Shown one piece after another: positions 25,236 through 33,679 of a stretch of 43,052 nt of DNA. This stretch comes from Deltaproteobacteria bacterium (GTDB taxonomy: Bacteria > Myxococcota_A > UBA9160 > UBA6930). The stretch's first letter is position 1. Each line of letters starts with the position of its first letter. The notes beneath the pieces were generated by a model, which did not search any database, was not told where the DNA came from, and saw only the letters and a program-made list of their open reading frames with translations. The stretch covers positions 1 to 43,052 of the forward strand of contig JAJDAP010000011.1 in NCBI GenBank assembly GCA_029261795.1. Direction: 5' to 3'. Both the position numbers and the translations under genes were made by a program.

Positions 25236-25371
25236 GCTGCCTCCGCCCTTTTGCTCGACTTCAGCCTCGCTCTGCCGGGGTCCAGAGTCCTTCCCGCCGC
25301 CGTACGGATTCCTTACCGAATTCGCGACCCGATTTCCCGAGGGGAGACCTGTCCGCGAGGTTTCTCCGGGG

Positions 25372-25392
25372 CGGCCGGTGGATCTCCGGCCG
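25372..25392. other. Short GC hairpin before the hydrolase start
   Basis: Seven-base arms CGGCCGG (25372-25378) and CCGGCCG (25386-25392) enclose a seven-base loop, ending 17 bases before ATG 25410. That gene has no recognisable ribosome site in front of it. The hairpin could affect translation or be chance in GC-rich DNA; there is no U-tract for a terminator. Confidence 0.25.
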
Positions 25393-25409
25393 TTATCCTC
25401 CCGCCCCCA

Positions 25410-26351
25410 ATGTCCCAGGAAACCCTGACCACCACCTCCAACGGCGAACCGAGCTATCCCGGTGCCGTCGCACCGGAGCGCCAGCGCGCGATCGAATCCT
25501 GCGGCCTGCGGCTTCAACTCTACGAGTGGGGAGACTCGAAAGCGCCCCCTCTCGTGCTGACCCACGGCTTCTATGACCATGCCCGGGCCTTCGACCGCCT
25601 GGCACCATTGCTGGCCGAGCAGTACCGGGTCATCGCCTGGGATGCCCGTGGCCACGGCGATTCGGATTGGGCGGACGCCTATACCTGGCCTGTCGACGTC
25701 ATCGATCAGGTCAACGTATTGCGCGATATCGGCCCGGCGCACCTCGTCGGACACAGCCGTGGCGGTGGGCTCGCCTCCGACGCCGCCGGCCTCTGTCCCG
25801 AGGCGGTTCGCCGGCTGGTGCTGATCGACGGTTTCGGCCCGCCACCCCGCGGTGTGGTCGTCGAGGGCAGTCGCCCCTTCCCGAATCGAGCGCCGGGCGA
25901 GGCCCTGGCCGGGATCTTCGACTGGCGGCGTACGGCCAGCAGAATGTCGGGCTTCCGGCCGCGATCGAACCTCGAGGAACTAGCAGCGAGCCGCCAAGCG
26001 CAGAATCCGCGTCTCTCGATCGAGTGGATGCGCTACTTCGCATTCCATGGTGCCCGTCAGGTCGAAGGCGGTTGGGCCTGGAAGGTCGACCCCCTGGCCG
26101 GCGCGGGTTTCGGACCTTTCTCGCCAGATTGGGTCGACCACACCCTGCAGCGGCTGGAGATGCCCGTGCTCGCGGTCGAGCCCGGCGAACATGATGTGTG
26201 GGCGTTGCCAGAGCCGCACCGAACCGAGCGCCTGGCGAACGTTAGGCGGCTGGAGCGGGTGGTGATCGCCGATGCCGGCCATTTCATCGCCATCGAGCAA
26301 CCCGAAGCGACCGCCCGGGCAATCCTCTCCTTTCTCGGAGAAGCGGAATGA
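25410..26351 (+). CDS. Alpha/beta hydrolase (epoxide hydrolase/haloalkane dehalogenase-like fold)
   Basis: A 313-residue alpha/beta hydrolase with a long N-terminus before the fold. THGFYDH carries the oxyanion segment, WDARGHGDSDW the next turn, GHSRGGG the nucleophile elbow with Ser, and AGHFIAIEQPE the catalytic His; GEHDVW may supply the acid. All catalytic parts are in place. It is divergent from the NnrU-like remnant (174 bases between starts). Its stop overlaps the start of the next gene by four bases (ATGA), so the pair is coupled. Substrate unknown. Confidence 0.9.
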   Translation: MSQETLTTTSNGEPSYPGAVAPERQRAIESCGLRLQLYEWGDSKAPPLVLTHGFYDHARAFDRLAPLLAEQYRVIAWDARGHGDSDWADAYTWPVDVIDQVNVLRDIGPAHLVGHSRGGGLASDAAGLCPEAVRRLVLIDGFGPPPRGVVVEGSRPFPNRAPGEALAGIFDWRRTASRMSGFRPRSNLEELAASRQAQNPRLSIEWMRYFAFHGARQVEGGWAWKVDPLAGAGFGPFSPDWVDHTLQRLEMPVLAVEPGEHDVWALPEPHRTERLANVRRLERVVIADAGHFIAIEQPEATARAILSFLGEAE

Positions 26352-27019
26352 TCCGGCTGCGCAGCGGACGCATCGAGATCGTGCTCCACACCCTCGCAGA
26401 GGGAAGCGGCCCGACACTGCTCGGACTTCACGCGCTGGCGAGCGATCACCGAGACTTCTCGGCGTTGGCGGAGGCCTGGCCGGGCCCGGTCCACGCCCTC
26501 GACCTCGGCGGCCACGGCGCTTCCGATCGGCTCAAGGGGCGCGCGTACTCGGCGGAGGATTGGGCCGGCGATGCGGACGTCGCGCTTCGCGAGGTCGGTT
26601 CGGCCTACCTTGTCGGTTGCGGCGTCGGTGCCTTTTCCGCTCTGCTGCTCGCGGGGGCGCGACCGGACTCGGTACCGGGGACCCTTCTCCTACCGGGCCG
26701 CGGCCTCACTGCGAATGGCGAGCACCCGGACGCCACCCGAGCCGATGCGGACCGCGCGTTCCTGCAGGAGTGCCTCGTGGCGGCGGCCCAGCCCGATTCG
26801 GGCGCCTTCGATCCGCTCGCCCTCGAGACCCGTGCTCACCATCGCCCACGCGACTATTCGCGCGGCTTTGCCGAAGCCGCGAACCCCCTGCTGTTGGCCG
26901 AGGACGGAACGGAACGCCCGCCCTGGTGGGACGAACTCCGGGCGCTGCCGGGAAGCACCGCCGTCTCCGGGGAAGCGGCATCCGCCCTGGCAGAACTTGC
27001 CCTCCTGGCCACGGCCTAG
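26348..27019 (+). CDS. Degenerate alpha/beta hydrolase-fold protein lacking the nucleophile
   Basis: A 223-residue alpha/beta hydrolase-fold protein, shorter than its upstream neighbour. The strand-turn-helix LLGLHALASDHRDFSALAEAWPG and LDLGGHGASDRL are recognisable, but the nucleophile elbow, normally G-x-S-x-G, reads GCGVG at 90-94, with Gly at the serine position and Cys before it. The C-terminal strand with the catalytic Asp and His is not visible either. The start overlaps the preceding active hydrolase by four bases. The protein may be a non-catalytic partner, a regulator, or a decaying copy. The elbow Cys is one residue off the usual position. Confidence 0.8.
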   Translation: MIRLRSGRIEIVLHTLAEGSGPTLLGLHALASDHRDFSALAEAWPGPVHALDLGGHGASDRLKGRAYSAEDWAGDADVALREVGSAYLVGCGVGAFSALLLAGARPDSVPGTLLLPGRGLTANGEHPDATRADADRAFLQECLVAAAQPDSGAFDPLALETRAHHRPRDYSRGFAEAANPLLLAEDGTERPPWWDELRALPGSTAVSGEAASALAELALLATA

Positions 27020-27032
27020 CATCCCTTTGAAG

Positions 27033-28715
27033 CTAGGCCTCTTCGGCGGCCCATTCGTCGCGCATTTCGCGCTTCAGGATCTTTCCGGCGGCGTTACGAG
27101 GCAACTGCTCTGCGCTGAAGCGAATGCGACTCGGGATCTTGAAGTTCGCCAGTCGTTCACCGACGTGGGACTTCAGGGCCTCCTCATCGAGCACGTGTCC
27201 GTCCTTCAGGTAGATCGCGCAGGCCACTTCTTCGCCGAGGCGTTCATGGGGCAGGCCGAAGACGGCGGCCTCGTAGATGGCGGGGTGTTCGTAGATCGCG
27301 GCCTCCACCTCGGCGCAGTAGACGTTCTCGCCGCCGCGCAGCACCATGTCCTTGGCGCGATCCACCACGAAGATGAAGCCCTCTTCATCGATGCGGCCGA
27401 TGTCGCCGCTGCGCAGCCAACCGTCGGAGATCGTCTCGGCGGTGGCTTCGGGTTTGTTCCAGTAACCACGGATCAGGTTCGGCCCGCGGAACCAGATTTC
27501 GCCGACTTCGTTGGTGCCGAGCACCTTGCCATCCGGATCGGTCACGCGCAGCTCCAGGGTCGGCACGCAGCGGCCTGAACTCGTGGGCTTCTGCACGTAG
27601 TCGTCGCCGGCGTTCTGCGGGCCGTAGGCGTTCGTCTCGGTCATTCCATAGCCGATGCCCGGCCGACCGTTCTTGAAGCTCGAGTCGACGCGCTTCACCA
27701 GCTCCGGCGGAGCGGGTGCGCCGCCGCCCCCGACCGAGACCAGGCTCGTGGTGTCGCGGGCCTCGAAGTCGGGCGATTCCAGCAAGTCCCAGGACATGGT
27801 CGGGACGCCGACGAAGTTGGTGACACGCTCTCGCTCGATCAGTTCGAGGGCACGCTCGGCGTTCCACTTGTACATCATCACCAGCTTCGCGCCGGAAACG
27901 AAACACGACATCATCACCGCCACACAGCCGGTGACGTGGAAGAGCGGCACGGTCAGGATGAAGCAGTTCGGATGCTCCTGCGCTTCTCGCTCTTTCGGGA
28001 AGCGCAGGTCGTTGATCGCGGCACGGCAACCGAACGAGACGAGGGCCGAGAGCACGGCTCGGTTGGTGGAAACGGCGCCCTTCGGGAAACCGGTGGTACC
28101 GGACGTGTAGAGGATCGTGGCATCGTCGTCGGGCGCGATCTCGACGGCCGGCATCGGCTGGCCCAACTCGATCACGTCCTCGAGGCGATCCGCACCGTCG
28201 GGCAACGCGGCGTCGCCGGCGCGTACCGCAATGGCACGCACGCCCTGGGCTGCCATGGCAGCTGCGGAGCGTTCGATGCGCTGGCGGTCGGCGATCATCA
28301 CCTTCGCGCCGGAATCGTCGAGGCCGTAGGCCATTTCGTCAGGCGTCCACCAGGCGTTCATGGAGACGGCGATTCCGCCGATCGAAGTGATCGCGACGAA
28401 ACCCGTGATCCACTCGGGAAAGTTGCGCATGGCGATTGCGACGGTGTCACCCTTCGTCACGCCATAGCGCTCGACGAGCAGTGCACCGAGGGCGTCCGCG
28501 TGCTCCATCGTCCGTGTGAAACTCCATTCCTCGTCCTCGTAGACCATGAAGACAGCGTCGCCCTTGGCGCGCGCACCCTCGAAGAGTGCGCGCATGGACG
28601 GCGGCGTATTCTTGAAGACCTTGAGCGTCTGGCCCTGAACGTCGGCCTCGCCGATCTCGTAGATGGTGCCGGGCCCCGTCAGCTCCAGGGTGGCTTTCTC
28701 GTAACTCATCGTCAT
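27033..28715 (-). CDS. Acyl-CoA synthetase (AMP-forming, ANL superfamily)
   Basis: A 560-residue adenylate-forming ligase. The P-loop YTSGTTGFPKGA is at about 203-214, followed by GYGMTETNA (A5 motif), GWLRSGDIG (A7) and a C-terminal PRNAAGKILKREMR with the catalytic lysine near 545. It activates a carboxylic acid to acyl-AMP and then acyl-CoA. An N-terminal extension of about 30 residues precedes the ligase fold. ATG 28715 has AGGAGA nine bases upstream; ATG 28709 is also possible. It supplies acyl-CoA substrates that the CoA-transferase, hydratases and thioesterase in this window could use. Chain-length preference cannot be read. Confidence 0.94.
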   Translation of the reverse strand: MTMSYEKATLELTGPGTIYEIGEADVQGQTLKVFKNTPPSMRALFEGARAKGDAVFMVYEDEEWSFTRTMEHADALGALLVERYGVTKGDTVAIAMRNFPEWITGFVAITSIGGIAVSMNAWWTPDEMAYGLDDSGAKVMIADRQRIERSAAAMAAQGVRAIAVRAGDAALPDGADRLEDVIELGQPMPAVEIAPDDDATILYTSGTTGFPKGAVSTNRAVLSALVSFGCRAAINDLRFPKEREAQEHPNCFILTVPLFHVTGCVAVMMSCFVSGAKLVMMYKWNAERALELIERERVTNFVGVPTMSWDLLESPDFEARDTTSLVSVGGGGAPAPPELVKRVDSSFKNGRPGIGYGMTETNAYGPQNAGDDYVQKPTSSGRCVPTLELRVTDPDGKVLGTNEVGEIWFRGPNLIRGYWNKPEATAETISDGWLRSGDIGRIDEEGFIFVVDRAKDMVLRGGENVYCAEVEAAIYEHPAIYEAAVFGLPHERLGEEVACAIYLKDGHVLDEEALKSHVGERLANFKIPSRIRFSAEQLPRNAAGKILKREMRDEWAAEEA

Positions 28716-28785
28716 GGCGCGCTTCTCCTGGGCCGGGGTCGAGCCGGCGAGCAGGGGATCCTAGCGTCGGGTCGGGGCTCGCGCG

Positions 28786-29592
28786 TCAGTCCTTCGCAGC
28801 GAATTCTCGAACGGCCGCGGCCACGGCCTCGGGTGCGTCCGTCGGCACCATGTGGCTCGCGCCGTCGATCACGGAGTGACGCGCCCGGGGCATCTGGCGC
28901 TCGATCCGATCGAGGCCAGCCTGGAAGGGCGCCGCCGAGGACGCGCCGCGAAGGACATGGACGGCGCAGCCGATCCTTGCCAGCGTTCTCGGCCCGAGAA
29001 ACTCCCCCCCGGCCCCAGATCCGATGCGGGCCTCGACGAAGAGCGCCGCGTGATTGCCGAGCAGGATGTCCTGCCAGGCCTTGGGATACTCGTCGAATGC
29101 GTTGCGAGCGGTCCCCCGGTACTGGCTGACCCAGCGATAGAAGATTGCCGCCGCAGCCTCGCCATCGCCTCGCAGACGCTTGGACTCCCAACGGACGAGC
29201 GCGCCAATCGTCTCGAGGCGCGGCACTCGCAGCAGCAATGAGGGCTCGCAGACGACCACGCTGGCCACGCGGTCTGGATGCGCCGCCGCCAGCATCAGGG
29301 CGATATTCGCTCCCGCGCTCCAGCCGAGAACGTGCGCACGACCGCCCAGCGGACCTTCGATCAGGGCCAGCGCATCCTCGACGTGGGTCTGGAGACGCTG
29401 GACCGGCGGATGCTTCGAGCGCGAGAACCCGCGGCGGTCGTAGCCGAGCACGCGGTGCGTCGGCAAAAGCGCTTGCGCCACCGGGTCGAGGATGCCCGCG
29501 AACGCGCCGGCACCGTGGATCAAGAGCACCGGCGGACCATCGCCGCTGAGCTCGATATGCAGACCGCCGATGTCTGGGCGTACCTGAGTCAT
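28786..29592 (-). CDS. Alpha/beta hydrolase-fold protein
   Basis: A 268-residue alpha/beta hydrolase: LLIHGAGAF (oxyanion segment), GYDRRGFSRS, nucleophile elbow GWSAGAN with Ser, and GASHMVPTDAPE with the catalytic His. ATG 29592 has AGAGG about five bases upstream. It lies upstream of the acyl-CoA synthetase on the same strand with 70 bases between, so co-transcription is possible. The family covers esterases and lactone hydrolases; the substrate is unknown. Confidence 0.9.
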   Translation of the reverse strand: MTQVRPDIGGLHIELSGDGPPVLLIHGAGAFAGILDPVAQALLPTHRVLGYDRRGFSRSKHPPVQRLQTHVEDALALIEGPLGGRAHVLGWSAGANIALMLAAAHPDRVASVVVCEPSLLLRVPRLETIGALVRWESKRLRGDGEAAAAIFYRWVSQYRGTARNAFDEYPKAWQDILLGNHAALFVEARIGSGAGGEFLGPRTLARIGCAVHVLRGASSAAPFQAGLDRIERQMPRARHSVIDGASHMVPTDAPEAVAAAVREFAAKD

Positions 29593-29696
29593 GGAAGCCT
29601 CTGATGCGGATCATGCCGTGCGCCGTCCCCTCAGCTTGCCACACCCCATGCCCGCGCGTCCCACGATAGAATGGCTGCCCCTTCTCCGAGGTCGTG

Positions 29697-30557
29697 ATGC
29701 GAATCCAGCGCCTACTCCTGCTTCCCGCCCTGCTCGTTGCATGCAGCGACACGCCCCCGCTCTACGAGGGCATGCCCGACCACGTGCGGGCGCGACATGT
29801 TGCCCTCGAGGGCGCGGCCAACTTTCGCGATCTCGGCGGTTATGCCAGCGAGGACGGCCGCACGGTGAAGTGGAAGACCTTCTATCGCTCGGACAAGCTC
29901 GCGGACCTGACCGACAGCGACCTCGGCACGCTGGCCGAACTCGGGCTGAAGCTCGTCTGCGATTTCCGCGGCCCGGGGGAATGGCAGGAAGAGCCGGATC
30001 GGCTGCCCACCGACCCGGCGCCGGAAGTGGCCCACCTCGAGATCTGGGACCCGAGCTTCAGCTCGGAGGGCTTCCGCGAGGCCATGTCGGACTCCGACAC
30101 GGAGATCGACCTGGCCAATCTTCTGGTCGAAGGAAACCGCCTGTTCGCCGGGAAGTTCTCGGATCGTTATGCGGCGATGTTCGAACGCATCACGAGGCCG
30201 GAGAATCTTCCCGCCGTCGTGCACTGCACCGCAGGCAAGGACCGCGCAGGCTTCGCTTCGGCCCTGATCCTGCGCACCCTCGGCGTCCCGATGGAGACCG
30301 TGTACGACGATTTCCTACTCACCAATCACTACACCGCCGAGCGCATCGAGCAGCAGGTCTTCATGATTCGGCTGTTCTCGATGTTCCGGGTGTCGGCAGC
30401 CGATCTGCGCGCCGTGATGGGCGTCGAGCGTCGCTACCTGGAAGCCGCTTTCGACGAGATCGAAACGAACTACGGCGATTTCGACAGCTACCGGCGCGAA
30501 GCCTTGAAGCTCAGCGACGCCGACCTCGCCAACTTCCGCGCCCTGGGCCTCGAATAG
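29697..30557 (+). CDS. Lipoprotein tyrosine-type phosphatase (Y_phosphatase3 family)
   Basis: A 286-residue protein with a lipoprotein signal peptide, LLVAC at 12-16 with C16 the lipidation site. It has the family's NFRDLGGY at 42-49 and the P-loop HCTAGKDRAG at 176-185 with C177 nucleophile and R183, as in bacterial tyrosine and phosphoinositide phosphatases of the IphP/MptpB group. K181-D182 are part of the signature of that group. ATG 29697 is preferred to an overlapping GTG at 29694; GAGGT lies upstream. The TAG stop lies against the edge of the long palindrome at 30556. Catalytic motif complete; substrate unknown. Confidence 0.93.
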   Translation: MRIQRLLLLPALLVACSDTPPLYEGMPDHVRARHVALEGAANFRDLGGYASEDGRTVKWKTFYRSDKLADLTDSDLGTLAELGLKLVCDFRGPGEWQEEPDRLPTDPAPEVAHLEIWDPSFSSEGFREAMSDSDTEIDLANLLVEGNRLFAGKFSDRYAAMFERITRPENLPAVVHCTAGKDRAGFASALILRTLGVPMETVYDDFLLTNHYTAERIEQQVFMIRLFSMFRVSAADLRAVMGVERRYLEAAFDEIETNYGDFDSYRREALKLSDADLANFRALGLE

Positions 30558-30643
30558 CGGGGACGGACTCCTCAAGTTTCAAAGTTGCAAGTTTCCCTGT
30601 GGGGAAACTTGCAACTTTGAAACTTGAGGAGTCCGTCCCCGCT
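30556..30643. repeat. REP-like palindrome, copy 1 (42-bp perfect arms)
   Basis: Arms at 30556-30597 and 30602-30643 are perfect reverse complements of 42 bases around a 4-base loop TGTG. The outer part reads AGCGGGGACGGACTCCTCA and the centre is AT-rich, with repeated AAGTTT/AAACTT units. It fills the gap between the stop codons of the convergent genes at 29697-30557 and 30645-31562, and the left arm uses the last two bases of the upstream TAG. A hairpin this long could stop transcription from both sides, though no U-tract is present. The outer arm recurs at 42949-43025. Confidence 0.9.
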
Positions 30644-30644
30644 C

Positions 30645-31562
30645 CTACTGCGATTCGGTGCGGGCGCGGTCGCGGCGGGTGCGGATGTTGTCTTCGAGGG
30701 GGCTGTCGGCCGGTACGAAGTCGATCGGGTCAGTGCCCTCGGTGTCCACCTTGTGGGTCCCGTTCCATTCGGATCCGACGCCTTCGCCACTCACGATGCG
30801 ATACATGCGGCTCGCGGATTCATCGACGGTCCAGGTCCACTCGCAGGCACTGTTTGCGTAGTGGGCCGAGATGGCGCGGCGGAAGCCGTCGGTCCGATTG
30901 CGGCCGCTACCGTGGAGAATGATCGGGTGGAAGAACACCGTGTCGCCGGGCTCCATCTCGAGGTGCAGGCGCTCGTCGATCCGATCGCCCAGGTCCTTCG
31001 CGCCGAAGTAGCCGCCGTTTAGATGATCCCAGTCAGGGTTCTCGTGAGCCATCAGCTCGCCCCGGTGGCTGCCGGGCACGACGACGAGGCAACCGTTCTC
31101 CTTGGTCACCCGGGTCATCGCCGTCCATGAGGCCACGATCCGGTCGGCCGGCCGGAACGGGAAGTAGAGCAGGTCCTGATGCAGTGGGTGCCGACCATCC
31201 ACGTTCGGTGGCTTGTTGATCAGCATGTTATGGATGGTCATGACGCCGTCGCCGATGATCCGCTCGACGCAGGCGAGAATGGTGGGATGCTGGCAATAGC
31301 GATCCAGCACGGGATCGAGTTCGAAATCCTGGAGCTTCTGGATGCGCTCGAGCGGGCTCTCCGGATCGATCGCGCCCTTCGCCACCATGACGTCCTTCAT
31401 GACGAGCATGCGGTCGTCGATCTCGACATTGCCGAGCACGATGTCCTCGAAGCGCTGATCCCAGACGTCCAGATCGGCCTGCCCGAGCAGCCCGGGGGCG
31501 ACGACGAAACCATCGCGCCAATAACGCTCGACCTGCTCGTCGCTGAGGGGACGATCGCCCAT
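30645..31562 (-). CDS. Phytanoyl-CoA dioxygenase family protein
   Basis: A 305-residue Fe(II)/2-oxoglutarate dioxygenase of the PhyH family. The iron ligands are present: H-Q-D in HPLHQDLLYFPFRP and the distal His in IILHGSGRN, with the 2-oxoglutarate-binding Arg in RTDGFRRAIS. An opening helix (LSDEQVERYWRDGFVVAPGLL) is typical. ATG 31562 (MGDRPLSD) has GGAGA upstream; 18 residues before it are arginine-rich and dropped. Such proteins hydroxylate branched acyl-CoA or other lipophilic compounds. The stop codon abuts the right edge of the palindrome. Confidence 0.92.
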   Translation of the reverse strand: MGDRPLSDEQVERYWRDGFVVAPGLLGQADLDVWDQRFEDIVLGNVEIDDRMLVMKDVMVAKGAIDPESPLERIQKLQDFELDPVLDRYCQHPTILACVERIIGDGVMTIHNMLINKPPNVDGRHPLHQDLLYFPFRPADRIVASWTAMTRVTKENGCLVVVPGSHRGELMAHENPDWDHLNGGYFGAKDLGDRIDERLHLEMEPGDTVFFHPIILHGSGRNRTDGFRRAISAHYANSACEWTWTVDESASRMYRIVSGEGVGSEWNGTHKVDTEGTDPIDFVPADSPLEDNIRTRRDRARTESQ

Positions 31563-31706
31563 GAGGTTCTCCCTTCGGTCCAGGCGCCGCCGCCCGCCAT
31601 CCCGGTTCCCGGCCATTTTCGCGCGGGATCAGGCAGCCGTCCAGCGGCGAGAGCCGACGCCGTACCGTAGGCTCCGCGCGTTCCGACCGATGCAAGGAGT
31701 GCAGCC

Positions 31707-32546
31707 ATGCGCAGCTTCGAGAACCGCGTCGCCGTCGTGACCGGCGCCGCCTCCGGCATCGGGCGCGCGTTGGCGTTGGATCTCGCCGGACGGGGTGCCC
31801 ATCTGGCGATCTCGGACATCGACGAAACCGGCCTCGAGGAAACCCGCGCCAAGGCCGAGGCCAGCGGCACCAGGGTGACGGCCGAACGGCTCGACGTCGC
31901 CGACCGGGACGCCTTCCAGGCCCACGCCGAGCAGGTCATGCGCGACCACGGCAAGGTGAACCTGGTGATCAACAACGCCGGGGTCGCGGTCGGCGCGACG
32001 ATCTCGGAACTCTCCCACGAAGATCTGCGCTGGCTGATGGGCATCAACTATTGGGGCGTCGTTCACGGCACCCAGCTCTTCCTGCCGCACCTGAAGGCCT
32101 CCGGCGACGGCCACGTGGTGAACATCTCGAGCGTCTTCGGCATGATCGCGGTCCCGGGACAAGCCGCCTACCACTCGGCCAAGTTCGCGGTGCGGGGTTT
32201 CACGGAGTGCCTGCGCCAGGAGCTCGAAATCGAGGCCAGCGGCGTCTCCGCGACCTCCGTCCACCCCGGCGGGATCCGAACCAACATCGCCCGCAACGCG
32301 CGGTTGTCCGGCGAGCTACCCGGAAACGCTAGTCGAGACGAACTGAACGAACAGTTCGAGCGCGCCGCTCGCACGACCCCCGAGCGTGCCGCCGAGATCA
32401 TTCTGCGCGGGGTCGAAAAGAACAAGCGTCGCGTCCTGATCGGACCCGAAGCGTACGTGATCGATTGGGTGCAGCGCCTGTTCCCGACCGGATATCAGAG
32501 ACTTCTCGTCTGGGCCGCAAAGCGTGGCCAGAACGTTCCGAGCTAG
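31707..32546 (+). CDS. Short-chain dehydrogenase/reductase
   Basis: A 279-residue SDR with TGAASGIG at 12-19, NNAG at 89-92, S141 and Y155-x3-K159 (YHSAK). The stretch GFTECLRQELE and the PGGIRTNIARN that follows are typical of hydroxyacyl or acetoin-type SDRs. AAGGAG lies ten bases before ATG 31707. It is divergent from the dioxygenase, with 144 bases between starts, and is followed at ten bases by the metallophosphoesterase. Substrate unknown. Confidence 0.92.
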   Translation: MRSFENRVAVVTGAASGIGRALALDLAGRGAHLAISDIDETGLEETRAKAEASGTRVTAERLDVADRDAFQAHAEQVMRDHGKVNLVINNAGVAVGATISELSHEDLRWLMGINYWGVVHGTQLFLPHLKASGDGHVVNISSVFGMIAVPGQAAYHSAKFAVRGFTECLRQELEIEASGVSATSVHPGGIRTNIARNARLSGELPGNASRDELNEQFERAARTTPERAAEIILRGVEKNKRRVLIGPEAYVIDWVQRLFPTGYQRLLVWAAKRGQNVPS

Positions 32547-32556
32547 AGGGGCCCAC

Positions 32557-33672
32557 ATGTTGCAGCGTTTCCGTTTCCTCATCGTCGCATGGGTCGCGAT
32601 CTCGCTTACCGGCTGCTTCGAGGCGCCGCTCGAGGGTCCCAACCATGGTGTCGAGGGTCCCCCGTGGATCCGCGAAGGTGCACGTGCAACGATCGCGACC
32701 TTCGAGATCCAACGTCGCGTGGTCCTGATCGGAGATACTGGGCTCTACCTCGAAGACGATCCGGTGCTTCGTTCGCTGGCACATTGGACCAACGGAGAAA
32801 CGCCCAGTTACGTGGTGTTCCTCGGCGACAACGTCTACGACGAAGGCATCCAGGACGACGATCGGGAGCGGGGCGAGTTGATCCTGCGTCAGCAGATCGA
32901 AGCGACGAAGGCGCACCAGGTGTTCGTACCGGGCAACCACGACTGGGGGCTGTCGCCCGAGGGTCAGAACCCGAGCGCCATCACGAATCAGCAGGAGTTC
33001 GCGCTCAGCTTCGCCAACGTCGATTTCGAGCCCAGGGACGGCTGCATGGGGCCGGCCGCGGTCGAGCTGCCGAGCGGGCCTGGCGAGAAGGCACTCGTGC
33101 TGGTTCTGATGGACCCGACGAAGTGGCTCTATCCGGTGCTGAAGACCGCCTGTCCCCGGCAAGAGAGCAAGGCGGGATTCCTTGCCGAACTCTCGAGCCT
33201 GCTGGCGAAACACGCGGACGATTGGGTGATCGCGGGCGCCCACTACCCGGTCGACACCGGCGGCCCCCACGGCGGACTCTCCTACGGTGGCATCGCAGAC
33301 ATCATCGTCTCTTTCTATGCCTGGCGATACGGCGGCCTTGGCAACAACTACGAACCGGACTACGCCGACTGGCTCGCCAGTACCACACCGGTCCTCGCCC
33401 AACATCCACCACTCGTCTACGCCGCGGGCCATGATCACAGCCTGCAGATCCTCGATGGCAAGGACTTCTCGGGTATTCAGGTCGTCAGTGGCGCTGGAGC
33501 CGTCGAGCGGGTCTCCACGGTGACCCACCTGCCGGAATCGGTCTTCGCCCACGCCGCACCCGGGTTCATCGTGCTCGATGTCGGCGTTCGCGAGGGGGAA
33601 GACGTCGCGGTGTTGCGTGTCGTCGAGTCGAGCGAGTCCGCGATCTTCGAGCTGGAGATCACGCCTCGCTAG
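32557..33672 (+). CDS. Lipoprotein metallophosphoesterase
   Basis: A 371-residue calcineurin-like phosphoesterase with a lipoprotein signal peptide (LTGC, C20). The metal motifs are all present in order: GD at 59-60, GDN at 90-92, GNHD at 126-129, AHYP and GHDH in the second half. This fits purple-acid-phosphatase-like or UDP-sugar-type esterases attached to a membrane. ATG 32557 is used; a start at 32524 would overlap the SDR and disrupt the signal peptide. Only seven bases separate its stop from the convergent TetR gene. The substrate cannot be named. Confidence 0.93.
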   Translation: MLQRFRFLIVAWVAISLTGCFEAPLEGPNHGVEGPPWIREGARATIATFEIQRRVVLIGDTGLYLEDDPVLRSLAHWTNGETPSYVVFLGDNVYDEGIQDDDRERGELILRQQIEATKAHQVFVPGNHDWGLSPEGQNPSAITNQQEFALSFANVDFEPRDGCMGPAAVELPSGPGEKALVLVLMDPTKWLYPVLKTACPRQESKAGFLAELSSLLAKHADDWVIAGAHYPVDTGGPHGGLSYGGIADIIVSFYAWRYGGLGNNYEPDYADWLASTTPVLAQHPPLVYAAGHDHSLQILDGKDFSGIQVVSGAGAVERVSTVTHLPESVFAHAAPGFIVLDVGVREGEDVAVLRVVESSESAIFELEITPR

Positions 33673-33679
33673 CGCTCGA

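Noticed and set aside
25372..25392. GC hairpin as a terminator or riboswitch
   Set aside because: Arms are only seven bases and there is no U-tract or conserved aptamer; such hairpins are common by chance at this GC content, so only a low-confidence feature is listed.
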